The position numbers were made by a program, and so were the translations under genes. Under the pieces are notes generated by a model. It saw only the letters and a program-made list of their open reading frames with translations. It made no database searches and was not told the origin of the DNA. This document shows positions 34,849-44,270 of a stretch of 64,000 bases of DNA, one piece after another. Source of the DNA: Rhizobium phaseoli (GTDB lineage Bacteria; Pseudomonadota; Alphaproteobacteria; Rhizobiales; Rhizobiaceae); NCBI RefSeq assembly GCF_010668805.1, contig NZ_WUFT01000007.1, forward strand, positions 124,001 to 188,000, read 5' to 3'. Position 1 is the first letter of the stretch. Every line of letters begins with the position of its first letter.

Positions 34849-36168
34849 TCAGACCTGGGCCACGGCCTTGGGCAGCAGCCGCGCCTTCACCGTCAGCGGA
34901 TTGATATAGGGTTCCAGCCCCTTGACGGTCGCGGTCAGCGCACCGCGCATTTCGTGCACGGCGGTGATCCCGGCCTCGATCATATTGCGGCGGGCTTCAT
35001 CATTGATGAGCAGGTAATGCACGCCCTTGGCCAGCATTTCGGTATCGCGCACCATGCGGGCGCTGCCGCTGCGGGCAAGCTTCTGATAGGCATCGCGGAA
35101 ATTCTGCACATGGCCGCCGGAGAGAACGGCGCAGCCGAGCATGGCCGGCTCCAGCGGGTTCTGGCCGCCTTCGGCAAACAGCGAGCGGCCGACGAAAGCG
35201 ATTTCCGTCAGTCTCAAATAGAGGCCCATTTCGCCGATCGTATCGCCGAGGAAAATATCGACATCGGCCGACAAGACATCGTCGCGGGTGCGGCGGGCGA
35301 CCTTCAGCCCCAGCTTGACCAGGGCCGCCTCGATCTCGTCGCAGCGTTCGGGATGGCGTGGCACGATAATCGTCAATTGCCGATCGCGCTCCCTCAGCGC
35401 CCGATGGACGATGGCAGCGGCATTCTCCTCGCCGTCGAAGGTCGAGATTGCCGCCCAGGTCTTGCGGTCGCCGATCTGCTTCTTGTAGCGGGCAAGGACA
35501 GCACCGTCATAGGGCGGTGCGTCGGTGTCGACTTTCAGATTGCCGGAGGTAATGACGGGAACGGCGCCGAGATCGCGGAAACGTTCGGCATCCATATCCG
35601 ACTGAGCGATGACGAGGGCCAGATTCTCGAACAGGGCTTCGGCGATTGCCGGGCGGCGCCGCCATCGGGTAAAGGAGCGGTCCGACATGCGGGCATTGAT
35701 CAGAATCTGCGGAATGCGGCGGCGGCCGAGCTCCAGCACCGTTGCCGGCCAGATCTCGGATTCGGCGATGATGGCGCAATCGGGCTGCCAGTAATCGAGG
35801 AAGCGGCTGACCGACGGCTTCAGGTCGAGCGGCACATATTGGTGGATCGCATCTTGACCGAGCCGCTCGGCGGCGAGCTTGGCGGAGGTGATGGTGCCGG
35901 TGGTCAAGATGACATGGATATCGCGGCGGCGGATTTCGCGGATCAGCGGGATGACGGCATTGGTTTCACCCACACTTGCGGCATGGAACCAGACGAGCGG
36001 GCCTTGCGGCCGATTGGCGCTCGGATAGCCGAAACGTTCCAGGCGGCGCGCCCGGTCTTCCTTGCCCTTGGCGGTGCGGTAGGTGATATAGAGGCCGACA
36101 ACAGGAGAGGCCACGGTTCCCGCCAGACGGTATGCGCTCAGACCGAACCGAGCCATCCGGGAACTCAT
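34849..36168 (-). CDS. waaA: 3-deoxy-D-manno-octulosonic acid (Kdo) transferase
   Basis: A 439-residue inner-membrane glycosyltransferase that adds Kdo residues to lipid IVA from CMP-Kdo. A hydrophobic N-terminus (about 10-30) is followed by VWFHAASVGETNAV, which holds the catalytic Glu near residue 68, then ILTTGTITSAKLAAERL, SEIWPATVLEL, and LFAEGGQNPLEPAMLGCAVLSGG in the C-terminal nucleotide-sugar domain. Length is typical. The ATG at 36168 is chosen; the DUF4170 gene is upstream after a 269-bp spacer with palindromic repeats. Confidence 0.95.
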   Translation of the reverse strand: MSSRMARFGLSAYRLAGTVASPVVGLYITYRTAKGKEDRARRLERFGYPSANRPQGPLVWFHAASVGETNAVIPLIREIRRRDIHVILTTGTITSAKLAAERLGQDAIHQYVPLDLKPSVSRFLDYWQPDCAIIAESEIWPATVLELGRRRIPQILINARMSDRSFTRWRRRPAIAEALFENLALVIAQSDMDAERFRDLGAVPVITSGNLKVDTDAPPYDGAVLARYKKQIGDRKTWAAISTFDGEENAAAIVHRALRERDRQLTIIVPRHPERCDEIEAALVKLGLKVARRTRDDVLSADVDIFLGDTIGEMGLYLRLTEIAFVGRSLFAEGGQNPLEPAMLGCAVLSGGHVQNFRDAYQKLARSGSARMVRDTEMLAKGVHYLLINDEARRNMIEAGITAVHEMRGALTATVKGLEPYINPLTVKARLLPKAVAQV

Positions 36169-36319
36169 CGTGCCAGCCTCCGATCCAAGATCGACATCAA
36201 ACCCATTCCCTCATTATCGTTGCGGCCGCAATGACCGATCAATTTGTTCAGAATGCGTCAAACAATCCGGAACGACAGGCGCCGGATGCAGGAAAACCTC
36301 GCTCGCCGGCGGCACAACA

Positions 36320-36432
36320 GCATGATGCCGAAAAGTGCGAGCGGTTTTCTCATGACACCATGCTCTAACCATTTAATCCAGAACAGGATTCAGACTTGGG
36401 GCCGACCCGGCCTGAAATCAACCTGTTTCTGG
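36320..36432. repeat. Two-unit palindromic repeat, same order as 28770-28881
   Basis: AGCATGATGCCGAAAAGTGC ... ACCATGCTCT (36320-36366) is followed by AGAACAGGATTCAG ... ATCAACCTGTTTCT (36381-36432). The spacing and order match units 1 and 2 of the array at 28770-28929. It lies between the DUF4170 gene and waaA. Confidence 0.75.
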
Positions 36433-36437
36433 CGAGG

Positions 36438-36686
36438 TCAGTTGCCCCTGGCCTTTTCCTGCGGATCGAGCAAACGATGCATGTGGACGATGAAGTAGCG
36501 CATATGCGCATTGTCGACCGTCTGTTGCGCTTTCGCCTTCCAGGCCGTCAGCGCCGTGGCATAATCCGGGAAAATGCCGACGATATCGAGACCGTTCAGA
36601 TCACGGAACTGGACGTCATCCAGGCTTTCCAGTTCGCCGCCAAAAACGAGATGCAGAAGCTGCTTCTTGTCACCGGAGTCAGTCAT
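36438..36686 (-). CDS. DUF4170 family protein
   Basis: An 82-residue protein of unknown function. The family pattern is KKQLLHLVFGGELESLDDVQF, split after residue 25, then GLDIVGIFPDYATALTAWKAKAQ and MRYFIVHMHRLLDP. The ATG at 36686 is preferred over the longer frame from 36770 because it gives the usual length; its ribosome site (AGAGAA) is weak. It lies between cysQ and waaA, a place I recall for it in other rhizobia. Confidence 0.82.
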   Translation of the reverse strand: MTDSGDKKQLLHLVFGGELESLDDVQFRDLNGLDIVGIFPDYATALTAWKAKAQQTVDNAHMRYFIVHMHRLLDPQEKARGN

Positions 36687-36747
36687 TTTTTGTTCTCTTT
36701 CTGCTATTCTCCTCCGCCATCCCATCTGCGGGATTTTGACGGAAACG

Positions 36748-37557
36748 TCAACTGTCTCGTCGTCCCGCAAAGGCCGCGAGGAATTCGTCGAGACGGGGCG
36801 TCGGTGCAGCGCAGAGGACGTTATGGGTCACGGCGGCCCGATTATAGACGATCGGCCGACCTTCAAGGTCGACGAGGCCACCGCCGGCGCAGCTGAGAAT
36901 CAGATCCGCGGCGGCAAGGTCCCAATCATGCGAATTGCCCTTGACGAAGGTGCCTTCGAGACGACCGTCCGCCACCATGGCGATGCGATAGGCAAGCGAG
37001 GGGATGTGCTTCTGGCGGGTGACCCGCTCACGAAACTCCGGCGCAAAGGTCTTCAACAGATCCTCGCCGATCGCCAGGCGACTCACCTGCTCCGGTCCTG
37101 CGGCGGAGACGGTGAACGTCACCCCATTCTTCATCGCCACGCCACCCTCGGCCGCCTCATAGAGTTCCTCGAGCGCCGGGGCATAGAGCACGCCGGCGAC
37201 CGGCCGGCCGCGATGAACGACCGCGACGCTGATGCACCAGACCTTTTGCCCGCCGAGGAAGGCGCGCGTGCCGTCGATCGGATCGACGATGAACAGCGTC
37301 TCACGCAAGAGGCGGTCGGCATCATCGTCGGTTTCCTCAGACAGCCAGCCGTAATCCGGCCGGGCCTTGCGCAGAATGGTCTCGAGCGTCTTGTTGGCGG
37401 CGAAGTCGGCGGCACTGACGGGGGAGCGGTCGCCGTTTTTCCACCAGACCTCAGGGGACTGATTGAAGAAGCCGAAAGCAACCGCGCCGGCCTCTTTCGC
37501 AGCATCGACGATCAGCGTGAGATCGCTCTGCCAGCGAGACTTTTCCCTATCGCTCAT
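36748..37557 (-). CDS. cysQ: 3'(2'),5'-bisphosphate nucleotidase / inositol monophosphatase-family protein
   Basis: A 269-residue Mg2+-dependent phosphatase. Metal-site motifs are WLSEET (near residue 71), FIVDPIDGTRAFLGG (near 90-103) and SHDWDLAAADLIL (near 212). This set fits CysQ, which removes the 3'-phosphate from PAP in sulfate assimilation, but other inositol-phosphatase-like enzymes share it, so the substrate is not certain. The ATG at 37557 is 31 bp after the pmbA/tldD-like gene, which suggests one transcript. Confidence 0.85.
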   Translation of the reverse strand: MSDREKSRWQSDLTLIVDAAKEAGAVAFGFFNQSPEVWWKNGDRSPVSAADFAANKTLETILRKARPDYGWLSEETDDDADRLLRETLFIVDPIDGTRAFLGGQKVWCISVAVVHRGRPVAGVLYAPALEELYEAAEGGVAMKNGVTFTVSAAGPEQVSRLAIGEDLLKTFAPEFRERVTRQKHIPSLAYRIAMVADGRLEGTFVKGNSHDWDLAAADLILSCAGGGLVDLEGRPIVYNRAAVTHNVLCAAPTPRLDEFLAAFAGRRDS

Positions 37558-37588
37558 CCCGTCAAATCCGTTTCTTGCTAGCCGTTTC

Positions 37589-38935
37589 CTACTGGCCTGC
37601 CAACGTCATGCCTTCGATGGCGAAGGTTGGGGCCGCGACGCCGAATTTGCGGTCGATGTCATTTGCCAGCGTCAGGCGCATGAACATGTCCTTGAGGTTC
37701 GAGGCAATCGTCACCTCGGAAACCGGGAAGGTGAGTTCACCGTTCTCGATCCAGAAGCCGGTGGCGCCGCGGCTGTATTCGCCGGTGATCATGTTGACGC
37801 CGTGGCCGATCAATTCGGTGACATAAAAACCGTTGCCGACGCTGCGGATCAGCTCCTCGGGCGAGATGTCGCCGGGTTCAAGGGCAAGATTGGTGGAGGA
37901 CGGCGAGACGGCGGTGCCGCCGCGCACGCCGCGGCCATTGGTTTCCAGACCCAACTCACGGGCGGTCGAGGTCGATAGGAACCAGTGGTTCAAGACGCCG
38001 TCCTCGATCATCACCAGCCGCTCGCCCGACACGCCCTCGCCGTCGAAGGGCCGTGAGGAGGGGCCGCGCACGATCAAGGGATCGTCGGTGATCGACAGGC
38101 CGGCCTTCAGCACCTGCTGGCCCATCTTGTCGCGCAGGAAGCTGGATTTGCGGGCGACGGCAGCGCCGTTGATCGCGCCGGCGATATGGCCGACGAAACC
38201 ACGGGCGACGCGCGGGTCGAAGATCACGGTAACATCCTTGCCGGTCGGCACCTGGCGAGGATTGATGCGCTTTACCACCCGTTCGCCGGCGCGACGGCCG
38301 ATTTCAGCGGGATCGTCGAGCTCGGCATAGTAGAGGCGGCTGTCATAGTCATAGTCGCGCTCCATGCCGGTGCCCTCGCCTGCAATAACGCTGACGGAAT
38401 GGCCGAACCGCGAGGCCATGTAACTGCCCTTGAAACCGTGCGAGGTGGCAAGAACGAGGCCGCCCATGCCGGCCGAAGCGCCGGCGCCGGAGGAGTTGGT
38501 CACACCCTTGACCGCCAGGGCGGCTGCCTCAGCGGCAAGGCTCGCCTCGCGCAGCATCTCGGAGGAGACCTCGGTGGTATCCAGCAATTGCAGGTCGGGA
38601 TAGGATTTCGAAAGGCTCGCCTCATCCGCCAGGCAGGCGAACGGATCTTCCGGCGAGACCTTGGCCATGGCGACGGCGCGTTCGGCAAGCGCCTGGAGAT
38701 CGAAGCCCGGATTGGCCGAAACGCTGGCGACGCGTTTGCCGATGAAGACGCGGAGCGAAAAATCGTCGCTTTCGGAAGATTCCGTGCCCTCGACCTTGCC
38801 GAGACGGACGCTGACCGATTGCGAGCGCGACCGGACGACGACGGCGTCGGCGGCGTCGGCCCCCGCCTTCCTGGCCAGATCGATCAATTGACTTGCGCGG
38901 GAAAGAAGTGTCGAGGAATCAATTTCTGAGGACAT
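37589..38935 (-). CDS. TldD/PmbA-family metalloprotease-like protein
   Basis: A 448-residue protein of the TldD/PmbA family, which in E. coli forms a protease that matures microcin B17 and degrades CcdA. Family segments are SEDDFSLRVFIGKRVASVS (N-terminal domain), TDVTVIFDPRVA-like TGKDVTVIFDPRVARGFVGH, and VSPSSTNLALEPGD, with the C-terminal GHGVNMITGEYSRGATGFWIE split over about residues 375-400. PmbA lacks the zinc HExxH of TldD, and none is seen here, so PmbA is the closer match. The ATG at 38935 has AAGGAAAGG upstream. Confidence 0.88.
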   Translation of the reverse strand: MSSEIDSSTLLSRASQLIDLARKAGADAADAVVVRSRSQSVSVRLGKVEGTESSESDDFSLRVFIGKRVASVSANPGFDLQALAERAVAMAKVSPEDPFACLADEASLSKSYPDLQLLDTTEVSSEMLREASLAAEAAALAVKGVTNSSGAGASAGMGGLVLATSHGFKGSYMASRFGHSVSVIAGEGTGMERDYDYDSRLYYAELDDPAEIGRRAGERVVKRINPRQVPTGKDVTVIFDPRVARGFVGHIAGAINGAAVARKSSFLRDKMGQQVLKAGLSITDDPLIVRGPSSRPFDGEGVSGERLVMIEDGVLNHWFLSTSTARELGLETNGRGVRGGTAVSPSSTNLALEPGDISPEELIRSVGNGFYVTELIGHGVNMITGEYSRGATGFWIENGELTFPVSEVTIASNLKDMFMRLTLANDIDRKFGVAAPTFAIEGMTLAGQ

Positions 38936-39054
38936 GATTTGGCCTTTCCTTCGGCTTCCATTTATTGTGCACTCTCCCAAGCATCAAGGCCGCCGCCGCC
39001 GATTCTTTGTCGGGGTTGCCTGCCTGCTCTCCGCCGTCGAAAGAAATTGCCCTG

Positions 39055-40872
39055 ATGTCCGCGCCCAATGCCTTTTTTTCCGAAACGATCCTGCTGCTCG
39101 GCGGAGCCGTGGTCGCCGCGCCGATCTTCAAGAAGCTCGGGCTCGGCACGGTGCTCGGCTATCTCGCTGCCGGCATCGTCATCGGCCCGGTTTTCCACGG
39201 CATTACCGACGGCGAACAGATCCTCGCCGTCGCCGAACTCGGCGTCGTCTTCCTGCTCTTCATCATCGGACTGGAATTGAAACCCACGCGCCTGTGGCAG
39301 ATGCGGCGCGACATCTTCGGCCTCGGCACGGCGCAGGTGGTGGTGACCGGGCTGGCGTTGACGGCGCTCGCCTGGTTTTCCCACGTTCTCGATTGGCGCG
39401 GCAGCATCGTCGCCGGCTTTGGCCTGGCGCTGTCTTCAACGGCCTTTGCCATGCAAATTCTCGAGGGCGACGGCGACGTCAATACGAAATACGGGCAGCG
39501 TTCCTTCTCGATGCTGCTGTTCCAGGACCTGGCGATCGTGCCGCTCTTGGCGCTGATCACCGTTCTCGACGGTGGCGGCAAGGGCAGCAGCAATGCGCCG
39601 CTTGCCGATTTTGCCGTCGCCATCGGCGCGGTCGCGGCGATGGTCGTCATGGGGCGCTATCTGCTGACGCCGCTCTTCCAGATCATCGCCCGGACCGGCG
39701 CACGCGAGGCGATGATTGCCGCCGCCCTCTTCGTCGTCATGGGATCGGCAAGCCTGATGCAGCTTGCCGGGCTTTCGATGGCGATGGGCGCCTTCCTGTC
39801 CGGGGTGATGCTCGCCGAATCCTCCTACCGGCACGAGCTGGAGGCCGATATCGAGCCCTTCCGCGGCGTGCTGCTCGCCATCTTCTTCATCGCCGTCGGC
39901 CTGTCGCTGCAGCTCGACGTGCTTGCCGACAACGCGCTCTTCGTCATCGTCGCGGTGCCGATCATCATGGCGGTCAAGGCGATCGTCATCTACGGGCTTT
40001 GCCGGATCTCCGGCTCCCCGCACGACGATGCGATCCGCATCGCCTTCCTGCTGCCGCAGGGCGGCGAATTCGGCTTCGTGCTGTTTACCGCGGCGGCTAC
40101 CGTCGGGCTGATGTCGGCGAGCACGGCATCGCTGCTGGTCGCGATCGTCACGCTGTCCATGGCGCTGACCCCGATCGGCGCGGCTCTTTCGAAGCGGCTG
40201 TTGCGGGGCGACGCACATGAGGAATTGGACGAGGATTTCGAGGGCGCCGGCGCCGACGTGCTGATGGTCGGCTTCTCGCGTTTCGGCCAGATCGCCGCCC
40301 AGATCCTGCTTGCCGGCGGGCGCAGCGTCACCGTCATCGATTTTTCGGCGGACCGTATCCGCCAGGCCTCCGCCTTCGGCTTTCGCATCTATTTCGGCGA
40401 CGGCGCCCGCAAGGACGTGCTGCGCTCAGCCGGCATCGACCGGGCAAAGATCGTGCTCGTCTGCACGCAGAAGAAGGAAATCACCGACAGGGTGGTGGAA
40501 CTGGTGCAGGCGGACTATCCGCACACCAGGCTCTACGTGCGCTCCTACGACCGCATCCATTCGATCGAGCTGCGCAACAAGGGTGTCGATTACGAACTGC
40601 GCGAAACGCTGGAATCGGGCCTGCTGTTCGGGCGGCGGACGCTGGAGGCGCTTGGTGTGCCCGAGGTCGATGCCTATGAGATCGGCGAGGATATCCGCAA
40701 GCGCGATGAGGCGCGCCTGGTGCTGCAGGTTTCCGAAGGATTGCAGGCCGGCCGCGACATGCTGTTTTCCCATCCCGTCCGCCCCGAACCGCTGGTCAAG
40801 CCGAAACGCGCCGCCGATGCTTTCGACGACGATCCGCTGGCAGGCACCGTGGATGCGACGGCGGAAGCCTGA
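39055..40872 (+). CDS. Kef-type monovalent cation:proton antiporter (CPA2)
   Basis: A 605-residue antiporter. About 12 membrane segments fill residues 1-380, with the CPA2 motif LIIGLELKP-like FIIGLELKPTRLW near residue 72. A TrkA-N (RCK) domain follows from about 400 (VLMVGFSRFGQIAAQILLAGG, TVIDFSADRI, YFGDGARKDVL). It resembles glutathione-gated KefB/KefC, which protect against electrophiles by K+ efflux and cytoplasm acidification. No ancillary KefF/KefG quinone oxidoreductase is adjacent. The ATG at 39055 is chosen from a longer frame; its ribosome site is weak. Confidence 0.9.
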   Translation: MSAPNAFFSETILLLGGAVVAAPIFKKLGLGTVLGYLAAGIVIGPVFHGITDGEQILAVAELGVVFLLFIIGLELKPTRLWQMRRDIFGLGTAQVVVTGLALTALAWFSHVLDWRGSIVAGFGLALSSTAFAMQILEGDGDVNTKYGQRSFSMLLFQDLAIVPLLALITVLDGGGKGSSNAPLADFAVAIGAVAAMVVMGRYLLTPLFQIIARTGAREAMIAAALFVVMGSASLMQLAGLSMAMGAFLSGVMLAESSYRHELEADIEPFRGVLLAIFFIAVGLSLQLDVLADNALFVIVAVPIIMAVKAIVIYGLCRISGSPHDDAIRIAFLLPQGGEFGFVLFTAAATVGLMSASTASLLVAIVTLSMALTPIGAALSKRLLRGDAHEELDEDFEGAGADVLMVGFSRFGQIAAQILLAGGRSVTVIDFSADRIRQASAFGFRIYFGDGARKDVLRSAGIDRAKIVLVCTQKKEITDRVVELVQADYPHTRLYVRSYDRIHSIELRNKGVDYELRETLESGLLFGRRTLEALGVPEVDAYEIGEDIRKRDEARLVLQVSEGLQAGRDMLFSHPVRPEPLVKPKRAADAFDDDPLAGTVDATAEA

Positions 40873-40963
40873 TCAGCACTGGCGGGCTTCGCGAAATTGA
40901 CGCATTGAATATGAGCTCCGCGGCGTTTATCACCGGGCAATCGGAGCGATCCAAGAGGGAATC

Positions 40964-41371
40964 TTGATCAGACGGGCGAGACAGATCGAACAATGGGCAT
41001 TGCGCATCCTGTGCGCGGCCGCCCTCGTTTTTGTCGCATTCGCCCATCAGGCTCCGGTCGCAGCCGCCAGCGATGCTGGTCCGGCTGAACTCGCCCAATA
41101 TGTGCTTCCTGATGGAACGCTGCCGACGCTTTGCGTCACCGCCACCGACCAATCCGACCAAGGCCAGCACGACAAAACCCATTCACATGGTTGCGAGGCC
41201 TGCCGGATCGGCGCCTCGACCCTGCTGCCGGCGCCGATGGATGTGGCCGGCGCTCCCATTGGCTTTGCGGTCGCGGTTGAATTGCCGATCCGGGCCAAGG
41301 TCTTCCATCGCCAGCTTTTCCCGCCGAATACCGGTCCTCGCGCTCCCCCTTCCGATCCGATCCTGACCTGA
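40964..41371 (+). CDS. DUF2946-like small secreted/membrane protein
   Basis: A 135-residue protein with a hydrophobic N-terminal segment (ALRILCAAALVFVAFAHQ, about 12-29). After it come a His/Cys cluster (HDKTHSHGCEACRIG, near residues 69-83) and a C-terminal PRAPPSDP tail, both typical of DUF2946 proteins found near copper genes. Metal handling is inferred. The start is TTG at 40964 with AGAGGGA 5 bases upstream. It is 87 bp ahead of the PepSY gene and probably co-transcribed with it. Confidence 0.75.
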   Translation: MIRRARQIEQWALRILCAAALVFVAFAHQAPVAAASDAGPAELAQYVLPDGTLPTLCVTATDQSDQGQHDKTHSHGCEACRIGASTLLPAPMDVAGAPIGFAVAVELPIRAKVFHRQLFPPNTGPRAPPSDPILT

Positions 41372-41458
41372 ACCTCGTGTCGCGGCGGCGCCGTGACGCG
41401 CCTTCAACGCCGGCTGAACTGCGCTCCCGCAGTCGGCCGTGGATACGGACCCATCATC

Positions 41459-42832
41459 ATGTCGACTCTTACTGCCGCCGGACCGGCGGAGGACGCCGCC
41501 AACGGCGTTTCGCTCTACCGTGCCATCTGGCGCTGGCACTTCTTTGCCGGGCTTCTCGTCATACCTTTCATGCTCAATCTGGCCGTTACCGGATCGCTTT
41601 ATCTCTTCAAGGACGAGATCAACGGCACCGTCTTCCGCACCCGTTACATCGTTCAGCCGACCGGCGAAGCGCTGCCGGCCGAGCGGATCGCAGCGATCGC
41701 CGCCGCCGCTGTGCCGGGCTCGACCGCGACCTCCTACAAGGACCCGGCCCTGCCCGAGCGATCGGCCATCGTCACCGTCGCCAGCGATGCCGGCGCGATG
41801 CTGGTCTTCGTCAACCCCTATGACGGCAAGGTGCTCGATGTGGTCGGATCGACCGACGAGTTCAATTACGTCGTCAAGCGTATCCACAGCCTGGCCTATT
41901 TCGGCGGCATAACCAACCGGCTGATTGAGATCACCGGCGGCTTTGCCATGATGCTCGTCGTCACCGGCATCTATCTCTGGTGGCCGCGACGCCGGCCGGG
42001 TGGTGTCGTCAGCGTGCGGGGAAAGCCGGGCCGTCGGGTTTTCTGGCGTGACCTGCATGCGGTGACAGGTGCCTTCGCCGGGGTCCTGATCTTCTTCCTT
42101 GCGATCACCGGCATGCCGTGGTCGGGTTATTGGGGGGCGAACGCCAATGCCTGGCTGACCGAACACGGCCTCGGTTATCCCGTCCAGCTCTGGGACGACG
42201 TGCCGAAGTCGCAGAAGGTCACCGAGGACATCCTGCCGAAGAGCGGCTGGATCGTCGAAAAGGCGCCGGTTCCGCTTTCCGATATCGCCGCAGCGCAGTC
42301 GGCCAAGCCGATCGGTCTCGACAAAGCCGTGGAGATTGCCAAGCGGCTGGGCATGGCGCCGGGCTTCGACGTGGCAATTCCCTCCGACCAGACGGGCGTC
42401 TATACCGCCTCGCTCTTTCCCGACAATCTCGCCGACGAACGCACCCTCCATATCGACCAGTATTCCGGCAAACCGCTGATCGATATCGGCTTCAATCAGT
42501 ATCCATTCCTCGGCAAGGTGATCGAGTGGGGCATCAATGTCCACCAGGGGCAGGAATGGGGGCGGTTCAACCAGTTGCTGATGCTCGCGACCTGTCTGGC
42601 AATCATTCTGAGCTGCGTGACTGGTGTCATCATGTGGTGGAAACGGCGACCGGCCGGCCGGCTTGGCGTGCCACCCATGCCGCCAAAGCGCTCGATCTAC
42701 TACGGCCTGTGGGTGATCGCAGGGATCTTTGCCATCGCCTTCCCGATGAGCGGGGTCGCCATTGTTGCCATGATCGCCTTCGACCAGATCGTCGTGCGGC
42801 TCGTGCCCGTGTTGAAACGCGTTCTCGCGTGA
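41459..42832 (+). CDS. PepSY-associated transmembrane protein (PiuB-like)
   Basis: A 457-residue inner-membrane protein. About five membrane helices are visible near residues 25-50, 160-178, 200-225, 375-400 and 415-445. Between them is a periplasmic PepSY-type region with HSLAYFGGITNRLIEITGGF and the family's YLWWPRR after helix 2. Such proteins occur with iron-siderophore or copper uptake and may act as reductases. The ATG at 41459 (MSTLTAAGP) is chosen over the upstream frame because it precedes the conserved WRWHFFAGL. It lies between a DUF2946 gene and a copper-associated gene. Confidence 0.85.
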   Translation: MSTLTAAGPAEDAANGVSLYRAIWRWHFFAGLLVIPFMLNLAVTGSLYLFKDEINGTVFRTRYIVQPTGEALPAERIAAIAAAAVPGSTATSYKDPALPERSAIVTVASDAGAMLVFVNPYDGKVLDVVGSTDEFNYVVKRIHSLAYFGGITNRLIEITGGFAMMLVVTGIYLWWPRRRPGGVVSVRGKPGRRVFWRDLHAVTGAFAGVLIFFLAITGMPWSGYWGANANAWLTEHGLGYPVQLWDDVPKSQKVTEDILPKSGWIVEKAPVPLSDIAAAQSAKPIGLDKAVEIAKRLGMAPGFDVAIPSDQTGVYTASLFPDNLADERTLHIDQYSGKPLIDIGFNQYPFLGKVIEWGINVHQGQEWGRFNQLLMLATCLAIILSCVTGVIMWWKRRPAGRLGVPPMPPKRSIYYGLWVIAGIFAIAFPMSGVAIVAMIAFDQIVVRLVPVLKRVLA

Positions 42833-42845
42833 GGGAGACCATTCG

Positions 42846-43298
42846 ATGAAGAAAATCATTGCTGTTCTTGCCTGCGTGCTGCTCGCAGCCATGGCATCTG
42901 CAGAGGACGATCCACAGCAAGTGATCCCGGCAAGATTGAAGGCGATGTTCGAAACGCCGGACAAGCCGTTGGACATTGCCCCGGTCGTCGTTCAGGCGGA
43001 TTGGGCGATCGCCAGCTGGCGCCAGGACGGACGCGGTGGACGCGCCTTGTTGAAAAAGACGCATCATGGCTGGAGCATCTATCTTTGCAGCGGCGACGGC
43101 CTGAAGGACGCCGGGACGCTCGAGAAGATCGGGATCTCGGCAAATGATGCCGCCGGGCTGGCTGCGAAACTGAAGGATGCCGAGGCCGGCCTCGATCCTT
43201 CCGCGCTCGCGCTGTTCTCAAGCTTCGAGGGCACAGTCATGATGATGAACGAGGCATCAAATGGCGCCGGCGGCGGCCATGAGGTCCATGCCCAATGA
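42846..43298 (+). CDS. Putative copper uptake system-associated secreted protein
   Basis: A 150-residue protein with a signal peptide (MKKIIAVLACVLLAAMASA, cut before EDD). The mature region has KPLDIAPVVVQADWAIASW, then RGGRALLKKTHHGWSIYLCSGDGLKDA, and ends with FSSFEGTVMMMNEAS, which I recall from proteins annotated as copper uptake system-associated. That is family recall, not proof. It starts 14 bp after the PepSY gene with GGGAGA upstream, so it closes a three-gene unit. Confidence 0.7.
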   Translation: MKKIIAVLACVLLAAMASAEDDPQQVIPARLKAMFETPDKPLDIAPVVVQADWAIASWRQDGRGGRALLKKTHHGWSIYLCSGDGLKDAGTLEKIGISANDAAGLAAKLKDAEAGLDPSALALFSSFEGTVMMMNEASNGAGGGHEVHAQ

Positions 43299-43322
43299 CG
43301 CGAAATGACCGCTAAGCTCGTT

Positions 43323-43377
43323 GTCTTTATGCATGTCGCATCCCCGATCCGCTGCGACATGCATTAGATTAAATAGT
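43323..43377. repeat. Palindromic repeat (GCATGTCGCA...TGCGACATGC)
   Basis: An inverted repeat with TGCATGTCGCA and TGCGACATGCA around 11 bases. It is related to 28465-28508 and lies between the convergent copper-associated gene and the patatin gene. Confidence 0.7.
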
Positions 43378-44258
43378 TAGCGCTTCAGCCGCGCTTCGAT
43401 CTCGCGGTCGAGGGCGAATTTCAGGTCGTCCTTGACGCCGACCGACATGGCCAGCACGTCGCGGGCCTTGAGGAAATCCATGACGCCGGTGCGGCCGACT
43501 GCCGGGCGCAGGAAGATATGCGGCGGGCGGAGCTTCAGCTTCAGCGTGATCGCCGTCTGCATCATCAGCTGGCCGGAACCGAAGATGCTCTCCATGCGGT
43601 TCGGGATATGGGTGCCGTCGCCTTCCGGCGCGCCGACGACATCGATGCCGACGACGATGTCGGCAAGATCCATCAGGCATTCGTAGGGCACCGGATTGCT
43701 GATGCCGCCGTCGATCATCACGCGGTCGCGCAGGCGCACCGGCATGAAGACGGCGGGGATGGCGGACGAAGCGGCGAGTGCCGGAAACAACTCGCCCTCC
43801 TCGATGATGACTTCGCACTGCCCGTAATAATCGGTGGTGATGACCTTCATCGGCACCCGCAGATCTTCAAAGCGGGCCGGCAGCTCGGACGGTAGGAAGG
43901 CCTTGAGGATCCGCTCCAGATTGAACTGGCCGATGCGGATGCCCTTTGCCACCGCATCCCGCACCGTCGCCGGCCTCAGGCCCCAGATGCGACTGACGAC
44001 GGCCGTCCTATTGCCGACGGTCGCCAGCGCATGTTCGCGGATTTCGGCGCCGGACATGCCGGCGGCCATGCCGGCCCCCATGATCGCACCCATCGACGAG
44101 CCTGATACCGCCACCGGCCGGATCCCGAGTTCGTCGAGCGTCTCGATCACATGGATATGGGCAAGCCCGCGCGCACCGCCGCCGCCGAATGCGACGGCGA
44201 CCGTCGGGAGATCACTGATCGCCGGCAGTTTCGGGCTGATGATCTCTGCCTGCTGCAC
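43377..44258 (-). CDS. Patatin-like phospholipase family protein
   Basis: A 293-residue lipid acyl hydrolase-like protein. It has the oxyanion loop FGGGGARGLAH (near residues 24-34), the nucleophile GSSMG (Ser near 55) and the partner aspartate in MIDGGIS (near 202). No signal peptide is evident, so it is cytosolic or membrane-associated, of the RssA/NTE class. The start is GTG at 44258 (QQAEIISP follows). It begins 12 bp after rsmD, so it is likely co-transcribed with rluB-rsmD. Confidence 0.9.
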   Translation of the reverse strand: MQQAEIISPKLPAISDLPTVAVAFGGGGARGLAHIHVIETLDELGIRPVAVSGSSMGAIMGAGMAAGMSGAEIREHALATVGNRTAVVSRIWGLRPATVRDAVAKGIRIGQFNLERILKAFLPSELPARFEDLRVPMKVITTDYYGQCEVIIEEGELFPALAASSAIPAVFMPVRLRDRVMIDGGISNPVPYECLMDLADIVVGIDVVGAPEGDGTHIPNRMESIFGSGQLMMQTAITLKLKLRPPHIFLRPAVGRTGVMDFLKARDVLAMSVGVKDDLKFALDREIEARLKR

Positions 44259-44270
44259 GCCCGCCCCCGC

